6,698 nucleotides of DNA from Cytophagales bacterium (GTDB lineage Bacteria > Bacteroidota > Bacteroidia > Cytophagales > Cyclobacteriaceae). The position numbers were made by a program, and so were the translations under genes. Location: NCBI GenBank assembly GCA_003541895.1, contig DPLR01000147.1, forward strand, positions 1 through 6,698, read 5' to 3'. Shown here one piece after another: positions 1 to 6,698 of the stretch. Positions within the stretch are counted from its first letter, which is position 1, and each line of letters starts with the position of its first letter. Below the pieces are notes generated by a model. That model saw only the letters and a list, made by a program, of their open reading frames with translations, did no database searches and was not told where the DNA came from.

Positions 1-550
1 AGGTGTAGCCAACCACTTCCATTCCACCGAGGGCAATGAATACCGATGCGATGGCAAGAATGAAAACACAAAGCATGAAACTCCACCCCGTAATACCGGA
101 CACCGCAATCGCACCCAAGTACAAAATTGAAAGTAAGTTCACCACGATGTACAACAACAACCAAAACACCGCCATGATCATTGCCACCTTGCTATTGTAG
201 CGTTCATGCAAAAACTGTGGCATGGTGTAAATTTTATTCTTGAGATACACCGGCATGAAGAACACAGCCACGATGATCAGTGTAAGTGCTGCCATCCACT
301 CATAAGAAGAAATGGCCAAACCCAATTTAAAACCAGAGCCGCTCATGCCCGTCATTTGTTCGGCAGAAATGTTTGACGAAATCAGTGAGGCACCGATCGC
401 CCACCAGGTCAATGTTCCTTTAGCTAAAAAGAAATCGCCTGAGTCGGCAGCTAAATTTTTCTTTTTATTATAAATCCAATATCCGTAGATCGAAACAATA
501 ACGAAGTACACAAGTAACACTGTGTAATCTAAACTCTGGAGGGTCTGCAT
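1..550 (-). CDS. Sodium/sugar symporter, SSS family, vSGLT-like (partial, C-terminus off the left edge)
   Basis: An inner-membrane transporter that probably brings in galactose or glucose with sodium. The frame opens at ATG 548-550 and stays open to the left edge, giving 183 codons of a family that usually has 500-odd residues. Hydrophobic segments are visible at about residues 7-27, 48-68, 80-102, 122-146 and 156-178. The stretch NISAEQMTGMSGSGF (60-74), then SYEWM (82-86) and IYTMPQFLHERYN (107-119), closely matches Vibrio vSGLT. By alignment from memory, N60, Q65 and E84 correspond to the vSGLT galactose ligands N64, Q69 and E88, while vSGLT S91 is replaced by A87. I61 falls at the sodium-site residue I65. 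The gene starts 19 bases after the galactokinase stop on the same strand, so the two are very likely co-transcribed, which favours galactose as substrate. The start is preceded by an A-rich stretch rather than a Shine-Dalgarno sequence. The later binding residues are outside the window, so the exact sugar is inferred. Confidence 0.9.
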   Translation of the reverse strand, partial: MQTLQSLDYTVLLVYFVIVSIYGYWIYNKKKNLAADSGDFFLAKGTLTWWAIGASLISSNISAEQMTGMSGSGFKLGLAISSYEWMAALTLIIVAVFFMPVYLKNKIYTMPQFLHERYNSKVAMIMAVFWLLLYIVVNLLSILYLGAIAVSGITGWSFMLCVFILAIASVFIALGGMEVVGYT

Positions 551-569
551 TTTTTACAATGTTTAGGTT

Positions 570-1721
570 TTAGGGCTTGAGTTCATTCACACCTTGGGTG
601 AGGTGGACTGAATAAAACTCAGGTTCTTTTTTAAAAGTAGCAAAATATTTCTTTCGAACATCATCTTTCAAAGGAGACACCAATTCTTTTTTTATCAGAT
701 TGATAGTGCAGCCTCCGAACCCCCCGCCCATTTGTCTTGCTCCGGCCACTTTATTTTCCGCTGCCCACCGCACGAGCCAATCCGATTCCTCGCAGCTCAC
801 TTCATAATCATTGCTCAGCCCCCAATGGGTTTGGTACATCAACTCGCCAAATTTTTTCAATTCGTTGGAACGTAAATGTTCCGCGGCCTTCAGCGTTCGA
901 CTAATTTCCTGAACCACATACAAGCACTTGCGAAAGACATTTTCATTCAACTGCGATCGGCCTGATACAAGGGCAGCTTCACTCACATCCCGTAAGGAAT
1001 TGATGGCGGGCTTTTCTTTTTTCAAAATCCTCACACCCTCTTCACAGGCTTCCCTCCGATCGTTGTAGCCGGAAGTATTGAGCGAGTGTTTTACTTTCGT
1101 ATCGATCAATAAAAATTCGTAATCGTCAAAATGAACAGGCAGGTATTGATGTTGATTGCTTCTACAATCGAGCAACATCACTGATCCTTCTTGCGAAAGC
1201 AAGCTGGCATACATGTCCATAATGCCGCACTTCGTTCCCGCAAAACGGTGTTCTGCTTCTTGTGCTATGAGTGCCAGATCAAGCCTGCTTAAACCGCATC
1301 CAAAAATTTCGTTAAGCGCATAACCAAATCCGCTGCACAAAGCAGCGGAAGAAGACAGGCCTGCGCCAGCGGGAATTGTGCTTGTGAAAATGCAACTCAA
1401 ACCTCCAATTTTTTTTCCTCGCTTTAAGAATGAATCAACTACACCCATCAAATAATTTATCCATCGGCTGCCCGGTTGAAGGCTATCCAATGAAAATGAA
1501 TTTGATTCATTTAAATCTAAAGCGGTCAAATAAAATTGAGATGTATGGTTGGGCGCAACGGCAAAAAGAAAATGTTTGTCGATGGCTGCGGGCATCACAA
1601 AGCCTTCGTTGTAATCGGTGTGCTCGCCTATCAAATTGATGCGGCCTGGGGCTACAAACCACCGAGGGCTTTGCTTGAATTTTTCCTGAAAAAGAGAAGC
1701 AATTTTATCTTGAGAAACCAT
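570..1721 (-). CDS. galK: Galactokinase
   Basis: Cytoplasmic GHMP-family kinase that phosphorylates alpha-D-galactose with ATP to galactose-1-phosphate, the entry step of the Leloir pathway. All family signatures are present: the galactokinase motif APGRINLIGEHTDYNEG at residues 24-40 (R27, E33, H34 and D36 are the sugar-side positions), the GHMP ATP-binding loop IPAGAGLSSSAA at 116-127, CGIMDMYAS at 165-173 with D169 as the probable catalytic base (human Asp186), and the C-terminal glycine motif GARQMGGGFGGCTI at 327-340. The 383-residue length is normal for bacterial GalK and nothing looks broken. ATG 1719-1721 is the first start available: an in-frame TGA lies two codons upstream (1725-1727). 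The stop TAA at 570-572 is 19 bases before the symporter start, so the pair forms an uptake-and-phosphorylation unit. No galT, galE or galM is visible; they would have to lie elsewhere. N-acetylgalactosamine kinase is a less likely alternative because the sugar motif is of the standard galactokinase type. Confidence 0.97.
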   Translation of the reverse strand: MVSQDKIASLFQEKFKQSPRWFVAPGRINLIGEHTDYNEGFVMPAAIDKHFLFAVAPNHTSQFYLTALDLNESNSFSLDSLQPGSRWINYLMGVVDSFLKRGKKIGGLSCIFTSTIPAGAGLSSSAALCSGFGYALNEIFGCGLSRLDLALIAQEAEHRFAGTKCGIMDMYASLLSQEGSVMLLDCRSNQHQYLPVHFDDYEFLLIDTKVKHSLNTSGYNDRREACEEGVRILKKEKPAINSLRDVSEAALVSGRSQLNENVFRKCLYVVQEISRTLKAAEHLRSNELKKFGELMYQTHWGLSNDYEVSCEESDWLVRWAAENKVAGARQMGGGFGGCTINLIKKELVSPLKDDVRKKYFATFKKEPEFYSVHLTQGVNELKP

Positions 1722-1869
1722 GAGTCATTCAATCTGTTTTATTCCATAATCGAACACGGCCATCCGTAAACCGTACAACTTCAAATGTTAAAGAAGCGCA
1801 TTTTGAATAATTTTAGCAAGGACAGCAACTGGCACAACCTTTGACTTTGAAGGGGAAACCCGACCTCGA
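1722..1869. promoter_or_regulatory. Divergent intergenic region between galK and the ABC permease, probable promoters in both directions
   Basis: These 148 bases must contain the starts for the galK-symporter unit (minus) and the permease gene (plus), unless distant promoters are used. The most AT-rich patch is 1801-1816. On the plus strand, TAATTTTA (1808-1815) matches the Bacteroidota -7 consensus TAnnTTTG at all fixed positions except the last, but no good TTTG lies at the expected -33 spacing. On the minus strand, TTGTGC, 16 bases, then TAAAAT (plus-strand 1810-1815) looks loosely like a -35/-10 pair. These are weak matches and the exact sites are not established. Ahead of the permease, GAAGGGG (1849-1855) is purine-rich but 14 bases from the ATG, too far for an ideal ribosome binding site. 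I saw no clear operator palindrome. Confidence 0.4.
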
Positions 1870-4338
1870 ATGCTTACCTACAATCTCATCCTCTTCTTCA
1901 GAAAGCTACAACGTCAACGTCTTTTCTCTTTTATTAATATTATTGGCTTGTCTGTTGGTATGGCGAGCGCGTTGCTGATGTATCTGTTTGTGAATCACGA
2001 ATTCAGTTTCGATCGGTTTCACAAAAATGCTGAGAGAATCTATCGTGTGAATCAAACTTTTATCTGGGGCGAAGGCAACGATCACCAGTTTGCTAGTACT
2101 GGCCCGGGAGTTTCGTTTGCCGTAGAGGCTGAGCTCCCCGAAGTTGAACAAGTTGTTCGCATTCACACGCCCGGAGATTTTCTGATCAGTTACACCAATT
2201 CAAAAGGAGAAATAAAATCCATCGACCAAGAAAAAGTATTGGCTGCGGATTCAAATTTCTTTCAGGTGTTTACTTTTCCATTGATCAAAGGAAATCAACA
2301 AACGGCTTTACGAAATCCACAGACGCTCGTGATGACAGAATCGACAGCCAAAAAATATTTTGGTGAAGAAGACCCACTCGGAAAAATTATTCGATTAGGC
2401 GAAGGCGTTGATCAAAAAAATTATGAAGTAACAGGAATAGCGAAAGACATCCCCGGCAATTCTTATATCAAGTTCGATGTAATGCTATCGATGACCAGTT
2501 TCCCTATGGTGCGTAGGTTGTACTGGAGTTGGGTGTGGACGCAAGTGGAAACTTTCGTATTGCTGAAACCGGGAAGCTCTATCGAAACCGCGCGTGCACG
2601 ATTAAAAGACATTCCAAGAAAATACGCAGCTACGACACTTGAACGCGTGATGAACACCTCGTATGATGATTATATCAAAAGCGGGAAGAAGTGGGATTTG
2701 TATCTGCAAGGACTAACACAGATTCATTTGCCTGATGAAGTGGTTTACAACCGACTTAACGATGCGGGCAATATTAAAATTATTTATGCACTGATCGCAG
2801 CGGGCATTGTAATGGTGTTGTTGTCGTGCATCAACTTCATGAATCTTTCTACCTCGCAATATGTGCGGAAAGCGAAAGAAACTTCCGTAAGAAAAATATT
2901 AGGCTCAGCTCGTATGCAATTGAGTGTTACTTTTTTTACAGAAGCTTTTTTGTATTGCCTTATCAGTTTAATCATCGGCATTTGCTTAACGCAGATGGTT
3001 CTTCCTTGGTTTAATTCAGCCACCGGAAAAGTGCTAGAGTTAAATCTGTTTAATGATTGGAAAATGATTGCCGCTTTAATCGGACTTCTGTTCATCATGG
3101 CCGCAATTTCTGGCAGTTACCCTGCGTTATTCTTAAGCGCCTTCAGTCCTGTTGAGACGATGAAAGGCAGATTCAAAACTGGGAAAGAAGGAAGGTTCAT
3201 TCGCCAAGGCATGGTGATTTTTCAATTTGCCATTTCGATGGCGTTGATCATTTTCACAGGAGTTGTTTCTCAGCAACTAAAATTTTCAAATGAAAAAGAG
3301 TTAGGTTTTGATAAGGAGAATCTACTGGTGATTGAACGAGCTGAGTGGACCAAGGGAAGAGAAGCTTTTACCAACAAAATTTTGCAAGCACCCGGTGTGA
3401 TGAGCGCCAGCTGGTGTTCGTCTGTTCCTCCCAATGTTTTTGGCGGAGATAAATTTCGGGGTGAAGGGAGTGAAAAATCAATCGCGTTAAATTTTGCGAA
3501 GAGCGATGAAAATTATTTACCTACGCTTGGCATCAAATTGAAAGTGGGAAGAAATTTCTCAAAAAATATTCCCGGAGATTCATCGCGCGTGATTTTGAAT
3601 GAGAAAGCGGTAGAAGCGATGGGCTGGAAAGCCGATGAATCGACTCTCGGAAAGCATGTGGTTTCTCCAGGTAATGACGATGAAAAATTTGAGGTGATTG
3701 GCGTAACAGATGATTATCATTATTGGTCGTTGCTTACACCCATCGAACCAATGGCGATCTTTCACATTAAAAATCCGATCAAAGGAAATAATTCAGAATT
3801 TTTTGTAGTGCGGGTTCAACCGCAAAGCAGCGAAGGATGGAATACAACATTCAATTCGATAAAGAAATCGTGGAAAGAATTTGCTGGAGAAAATCCATTT
3901 CAATACTCTTTTGTTGATCAAGATTTTGCCAATGCCTTCAAAAGTACAGAGCAGTTCGGCAAATCACTCGGTATTCTATCAAGCCTCGCAGTGCTGATCG
4001 CATCGTTAGGTTTGCTAGGGATGATCATTTATACGCTGGAGCAACGCACCAAAGAAATTGGCATCCGTAAAGTTTCTGGAGCTTCTGCGTTCAATATTTT
4101 GGTATTGATCTCGAAAGATTATAGCAAGCTTATCGCGATCGCATTTATCATCAGCGCTCCCCTAGCCTATTGGATGATCTTGCAATGGCTTGAAGATTAT
4201 GAATACAGAATTACGCCATCGCCCTGGGTTTTTATTACGGCCGGAATTGGAACATTAGCTCTCTCCTTTCTAATCACAAGCTATCATTCCATAAAAGCTG
4301 CATTAACAAATCCTGTGGAAGTGTTGAGAGATGAATAA
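1870..4338 (+). CDS. ABC transporter permease with two FtsX domains and two MacB-like periplasmic domains
   Basis: Inner-membrane permease subunit of a type VII (MacB/FtsX-like) ABC transporter; in this superfamily ATP hydrolysis drives periplasmic or cell-envelope work rather than simple transport. Order: TM1 at about residues 19-41, a MacB-like periplasmic domain (about 42-300), TM2-4 (302-324, 353-375, 398-422), TM5 (446-466), a second periplasmic domain (467-695), TM6-8 (698-720, 750-772, 785-806). The two halves repeat each other: ETSVRKILGS (337-346) mirrors KEIGIRKVSGAS (728-739), the ATPase-contact segment of FtsX domains, and FSPVETMKG (425-433) mirrors TNPVEVLRDE at the C-terminus. 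ATG 1870 is the first ATG after an in-frame TGA at 1804-1806, and the beginning (FSFINIIGLSVGMA, 19-32) is typical of the family. At 822 residues it is full length for the Bacteroidota version. No ATPase or MacA-type adaptor gene is in the window, so the partner must be encoded elsewhere. Substrate unknown; annotations such as antimicrobial-peptide export would be guesses. Confidence 0.93.
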   Translation: MLTYNLILFFRKLQRQRLFSFINIIGLSVGMASALLMYLFVNHEFSFDRFHKNAERIYRVNQTFIWGEGNDHQFASTGPGVSFAVEAELPEVEQVVRIHTPGDFLISYTNSKGEIKSIDQEKVLAADSNFFQVFTFPLIKGNQQTALRNPQTLVMTESTAKKYFGEEDPLGKIIRLGEGVDQKNYEVTGIAKDIPGNSYIKFDVMLSMTSFPMVRRLYWSWVWTQVETFVLLKPGSSIETARARLKDIPRKYAATTLERVMNTSYDDYIKSGKKWDLYLQGLTQIHLPDEVVYNRLNDAGNIKIIYALIAAGIVMVLLSCINFMNLSTSQYVRKAKETSVRKILGSARMQLSVTFFTEAFLYCLISLIIGICLTQMVLPWFNSATGKVLELNLFNDWKMIAALIGLLFIMAAISGSYPALFLSAFSPVETMKGRFKTGKEGRFIRQGMVIFQFAISMALIIFTGVVSQQLKFSNEKELGFDKENLLVIERAEWTKGREAFTNKILQAPGVMSASWCSSVPPNVFGGDKFRGEGSEKSIALNFAKSDENYLPTLGIKLKVGRNFSKNIPGDSSRVILNEKAVEAMGWKADESTLGKHVVSPGNDDEKFEVIGVTDDYHYWSLLTPIEPMAIFHIKNPIKGNNSEFFVVRVQPQSSEGWNTTFNSIKKSWKEFAGENPFQYSFVDQDFANAFKSTEQFGKSLGILSSLAVLIASLGLLGMIIYTLEQRTKEIGIRKVSGASAFNILVLISKDYSKLIAIAFIISAPLAYWMILQWLEDYEYRITPSPWVFITAGIGTLALSFLITSYHSIKAALTNPVEVLRDE

Positions 4339-4343
4339 TCAAA

Positions 4344-5009
4344 CTAAAAATTCAGGCTCTTATCTGTGAAGAGAATATATTCATTCAAGCCTTTCAACTC
4401 AATCATTTTTAAAATCGCCTCTCTGAATTTAAGGATGAACATTTTGCCTAATGTGACTTTATCAACTTCTGAAAAACTTCCGCTCTTCGATTCAATTTTA
4501 TAATCAACGTAGCTATTGAGCGTGAGTAACGTAGTTGGAAAATCTAGATAAATAGCACCGTCTGTATTTTTCGAAACCATTAAAATATCGCGCGGCCTGC
4601 CTTCGTTAAATTCCAGTGAAATAGTCTGGCTGGAAAAGTTCTTTTCTCTCATTTTCAAAATCATTCGCTCAACGTGCTTTGGTTCTAGTTCATTCAATCT
4701 CTCAGGCAAATAAATGTAAAATCTGATTTTTGAGTTTTCCTTTTTTAAAAGTGCGGTGATGGCAGGTTCCAAAAAATTATTGACATACCCATAAGCAAGT
4801 GCATACGAAGTTGAGAATTCTTCTTGCTCTAATCGATGGGCAAATTCATTGAGCAAACCCGTAACTGCTCCCGAAATCAATCCGAGTAAAACAGTAACAG
4901 GTTCAGGTTCAAATGGCGGATTTTTAACGAAGGCCCAAATCAAAGCTGCTGCAAATGTGGAGAGCCACAAAATCACTAAGACAATCCTTGAAATGAATTT
5001 GATGTTCAT
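4344..5009 (-). CDS. Transmembrane prokaryotic STING-like cyclic-dinucleotide receptor (putative)
   Basis: Predicted membrane-anchored receptor for a cyclic dinucleotide. Two hydrophobic helices lie at residues 7-28 and 37-55, followed by a soluble domain from about 66 to 217. That domain aligns by eye with the STING ligand-binding domain along its whole length: ALAYGYVNNFL (70-80) with human GLAWSYYIGYL, RFYIYLP (96-102) with RLYILLP, YLDFPTTLLTL (154-164) with VLEYATPLQTL, and EVDKVTLGKMF (181-191) plus the ending LNEYILFTD (208-216) with the last helix and strand. F79 falls at the base-stacking Tyr167, D156 at Glu260, T159 at Thr263 and T163 at Thr267; R137 or R139 could be the lid arginine. 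Bacterial STINGs usually bind c-di-GMP and act as CBASS effectors with a TIR or transmembrane module; this would be the transmembrane type. The ATG sits inside the ATGA overlap with the upstream YfhO-like gene, which suggests translational coupling. No CD-NTase is in the window. The family call rests on recognition without a search; the ligand and any role in immunity are inferred. Confidence 0.78.
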   Translation of the reverse strand: MNIKFISRIVLVILWLSTFAAALIWAFVKNPPFEPEPVTVLLGLISGAVTGLLNEFAHRLEQEEFSTSYALAYGYVNNFLEPAITALLKKENSKIRFYIYLPERLNELEPKHVERMILKMREKNFSSQTISLEFNEGRPRDILMVSKNTDGAIYLDFPTTLLTLNSYVDYKIESKSGSFSEVDKVTLGKMFILKFREAILKMIELKGLNEYILFTDKSLNF

Positions 5010-6698
5010 TCATTCTTTTTCAGGCTCCACCCAAAACATCCGAGCACAATCAGCAACACAGCCCAACTTGATGCGAAGGTGACTTTGTTACCAATGGTGT
5101 AAGGCTTAGGTTCAAATTTGAATTCAATGGTATGCTTGCCTGCCGGAATTGCCAATGCGCGCAAAACATAATCTGCGCGAAGTATATCAGATTCTTTTCC
5201 ATCGATGAATGCATGCCATCCCTTTGGATAATAAATTTCAGAAAACACAGCCAAGCCATCGGTGGATGATTGTGATTCATACTTCAAGTACTTTGGGTTA
5301 TCAAATTCAAGTACTTTAATTGATGCCGCTGAATCAGCTTTAATATCTGCAACTTTAAATTTCGAATTATCGATTACCGCTACTTCCTTGGTGTTTACCT
5401 GATCAATCTTTTTCAGTTCTTCCGTTGGAGAACTCACTTGCTCAATTCTTTTGACAAACCATGCGTTACCATTGGCTGCAGGATTTTGTAGAACGTTGTT
5501 TGCATCAGGTCCATACACAATGTATTTCGCGTTGAGCATATTCAGCGCCTGACAATTTTCAAAACCCGGATTTCCTTTTTGCAAATTGGCGATCATCTGT
5601 TGTGTTTCTTGTGTGATGCACGAGTCGTACAAATCCTGAACGCGTCTGATCTTAGCACCATGATATCCTCCGATAGAATGATGTAGGTACGATGTCCCTG
5701 CTTCATTCCACGGACTTCTCAAATTATAAACACGGTAATAACTTTTGTCTTGAAGGATCACATCGTCAGAAGCGCTCTTAGCAAAAGGCGTTTCGTGCTT
5801 GCGCACATAATTGTTCTTGGTTAAGAATCGTTTATCAACCATCGACAAATCGATGGTGACAAAAAAGATGAGCACTCCGAAGAAAACATTTTCAGAAATC
5901 CGCTTCACCAAATTGAAATAGAGAATGATAAAAATCGGAAGGATAAAACCAATGGAGCGAAATGCATCGGCACGTGCCATTCCCTTTCTATCGGATTGCA
6001 ATGCTTTTGAGAACCAGGCCGGCAACTGCGATTCACCGGTGCGGGTATAATCGCTCATGCCAACCAACAGGATTACAAGCAAACACAATCCACCGGTTAC
6101 ACCGAACGCCATCAATAATTTTTTCTTTGTCTCGTTTGTCCATCCAAGTTCAAAAAGTTTTTCAAGGCCGAGCATGCCCAACAAAGGCATCAGAAAAAGA
6201 GTAATTATCACTGCGAAAGTGACAGACCTGAATTTATTGTAGGCAGGAAAGTAATCGAACATGAAATAATTGAAAGAAGAGAAGTTAGCTCCCCAACTCA
6301 ATAGTATGCTGAGAACGCATAGCGGCAACACCCACCACAACCATTTTTTGTCAACGAGAAAAATTCCAACCACAAATAAAAACACGATGATTGCCCCAGC
6401 ATAATAGGCAGCTCCGCCATCACCGATGTAAGCATAAGTATAATTCGCCAGTTGATTGGCCATTTGATTGTCGCCACTATTTGCCAAGGCTTTGTACGAC
6501 TCACTGTTTTGGTCCTCCACGAAAAAATAAGATCCATTACGCCCATAAATATCCGGGATTAACAGAGCTAGCGATTCACCAATGCCATCGTTATATTCAA
6601 AGGCTCTACCTTTTGAAAGTCCGTTGGCATCGGTTGATGAATTTGGTTTCACTAATTCAGAAGGCCCACGAATAGTCAAAGGTGTATATTCAGTAATT
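5006..6698 (-). CDS. YfhO-family membrane protein (partial, N-terminus off the right edge)
   Basis: Multi-spanning membrane protein of the YfhO family (GT-C-type fold). Firmicute members take part in glycosylation of cell-wall polymers; the role in Bacteroidota is not known. The frame is open to the right edge, about 563 codons, and members are usually 800 or more residues, so roughly the first third is missing. Numbering from the TTG codon at 6677-6679, hydrophobic segments lie near 94-110, 112-130, 150-172, 188-208, 241-258, 264-280, and a last one at 533-552. LLSWGANF (126-133) followed by FPAYNKFRSVTF (144-155) is a recognisable family segment. The C-terminal soluble domain carries the family hallmark AVFSEIYYPKGWHAFIDGKE (477-496), then YVLRALAIPAGKHTIEFKFE (504-523), which precedes the final helix. 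TTG 6677-6679 is not the real start: coding continues upstream (ITEYTP) to the edge. The stop TGA (5006-5008) overlaps the STING-like gene by four bases. A glycosyltransferase activity cannot be confirmed because the N-terminal catalytic loops are outside the window. Confidence 0.9.
   Translation of the reverse strand, partial: ITEYTPLTIRGPSELVKPNSSTDANGLSKGRAFEYNDGIGESLALLIPDIYGRNGSYFFVEDQNSESYKALANSGDNQMANQLANYTYAYIGDGGAAYYAGAIIVFLFVVGIFLVDKKWLWWVLPLCVLSILLSWGANFSSFNYFMFDYFPAYNKFRSVTFAVIITLFLMPLLGMLGLEKLFELGWTNETKKKLLMAFGVTGGLCLLVILLVGMSDYTRTGESQLPAWFSKALQSDRKGMARADAFRSIGFILPIFIILYFNLVKRISENVFFGVLIFFVTIDLSMVDKRFLTKNNYVRKHETPFAKSASDDVILQDKSYYRVYNLRSPWNEAGTSYLHHSIGGYHGAKIRRVQDLYDSCITQETQQMIANLQKGNPGFENCQALNMLNAKYIVYGPDANNVLQNPAANGNAWFVKRIEQVSSPTEELKKIDQVNTKEVAVIDNSKFKVADIKADSAASIKVLEFDNPKYLKYESQSSTDGLAVFSEIYYPKGWHAFIDGKESDILRADYVLRALAIPAGKHTIEFKFEPKPYTIGNKVTFASSWAVLLIVLGCFGWSLKKNE

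Noticed and set aside
1430..1769. Plus-strand open frames opposite galK (69 and 77 codons)
   Set aside because: They lie antisense to highly conserved galactokinase coding sequence, resemble no family, and have no promoter or ribosome-site support.
2784..3098. Minus-strand 104-codon frame opposite the permease
   Set aside because: It is a reverse-frame shadow of the membrane segments of the permease with no recognisable domain.
1870..4338. Naming the permease macB
   Set aside because: True MacB carries an N-terminal ATPase domain and one permease unit; this protein has no Walker motifs and has two FtsX units.
4357..4373. Inverted repeat CTCTT-7 bases-AAGAG near the convergent gene ends as a terminator
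   Set aside because: The stem is only five pairs, AT-rich, inside the STING-like coding sequence and without a clear following T-run for either strand.
6298..6675. Minus-strand 82-codon and plus-strand 94-codon frames within the YfhO-like gene
   Set aside because: Both are alternative-frame shadows of clear YfhO coding sequence, with low-complexity or basic compositions unlike real proteins.
6677..6679. TTG as the start codon of the YfhO-like gene
   Set aside because: The frame remains open and protein-like (ITEYTP) upstream to the window edge, and the family is much longer than 557 residues, so this is an internal leucine codon of a truncated gene.
4344..6698. A complete CBASS operon
   Set aside because: The partner gene is a YfhO-type membrane protein with no nucleotidyltransferase motif (no GS plus DxD signature) and no accessory CBASS gene is visible; only the STING-like receptor fits.

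Overview
This window looks like chromosomal DNA from a member of the Bacteroidota (Cytophagales or a relative is my guess). The grounds are moderate-to-low GC, A-rich translation starts without a good Shine-Dalgarno sequence, an ~800-residue double-FtsX permease of the kind common in this phylum, and a large YfhO-family membrane protein. No rRNA, tRNA, CRISPR array, insertion sequence or integrase was seen.

Layout: (1) positions 1-1721, minus strand, are a small galactose-use unit: galactokinase (galK), then 19 bases later a sodium/sugar symporter close to vSGLT, whose C-terminus lies beyond the left edge. The symporter would import the sugar and GalK would phosphorylate it to galactose-1-phosphate. 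(2) Positions 1722-1869 are the intergenic space between divergent genes. (3) Positions 1870-4338, plus strand, are an 822-residue FtsX/MacB-type ABC permease with no ATPase gene beside it in the window. (4) Positions 4344-6698, minus strand, are a second transcription unit: a YfhO-family membrane protein (its N-terminus lies beyond the right edge) followed, with a 4-base ATGA overlap, by a 221-residue protein that I read as a transmembrane prokaryotic STING.

The STING-like protein is the main point of interest. It has two N-terminal membrane helices followed by a region that aligns by eye along its whole length with the cyclic-dinucleotide-binding domain of STING, including a DFPTTL segment that corresponds to human Glu260/Thr263/Thr267. 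Bacterial STING proteins are normally CBASS effectors encoded next to a CD-NTase cyclase. Here no cyclase is visible: the upstream partner is YfhO-like and the downstream neighbour is a convergent permease gene ending 5 bases away. It is either an orphan STING outside CBASS or a STING whose cyclase lies outside the window. The STING call is made from pattern recognition without a database search.
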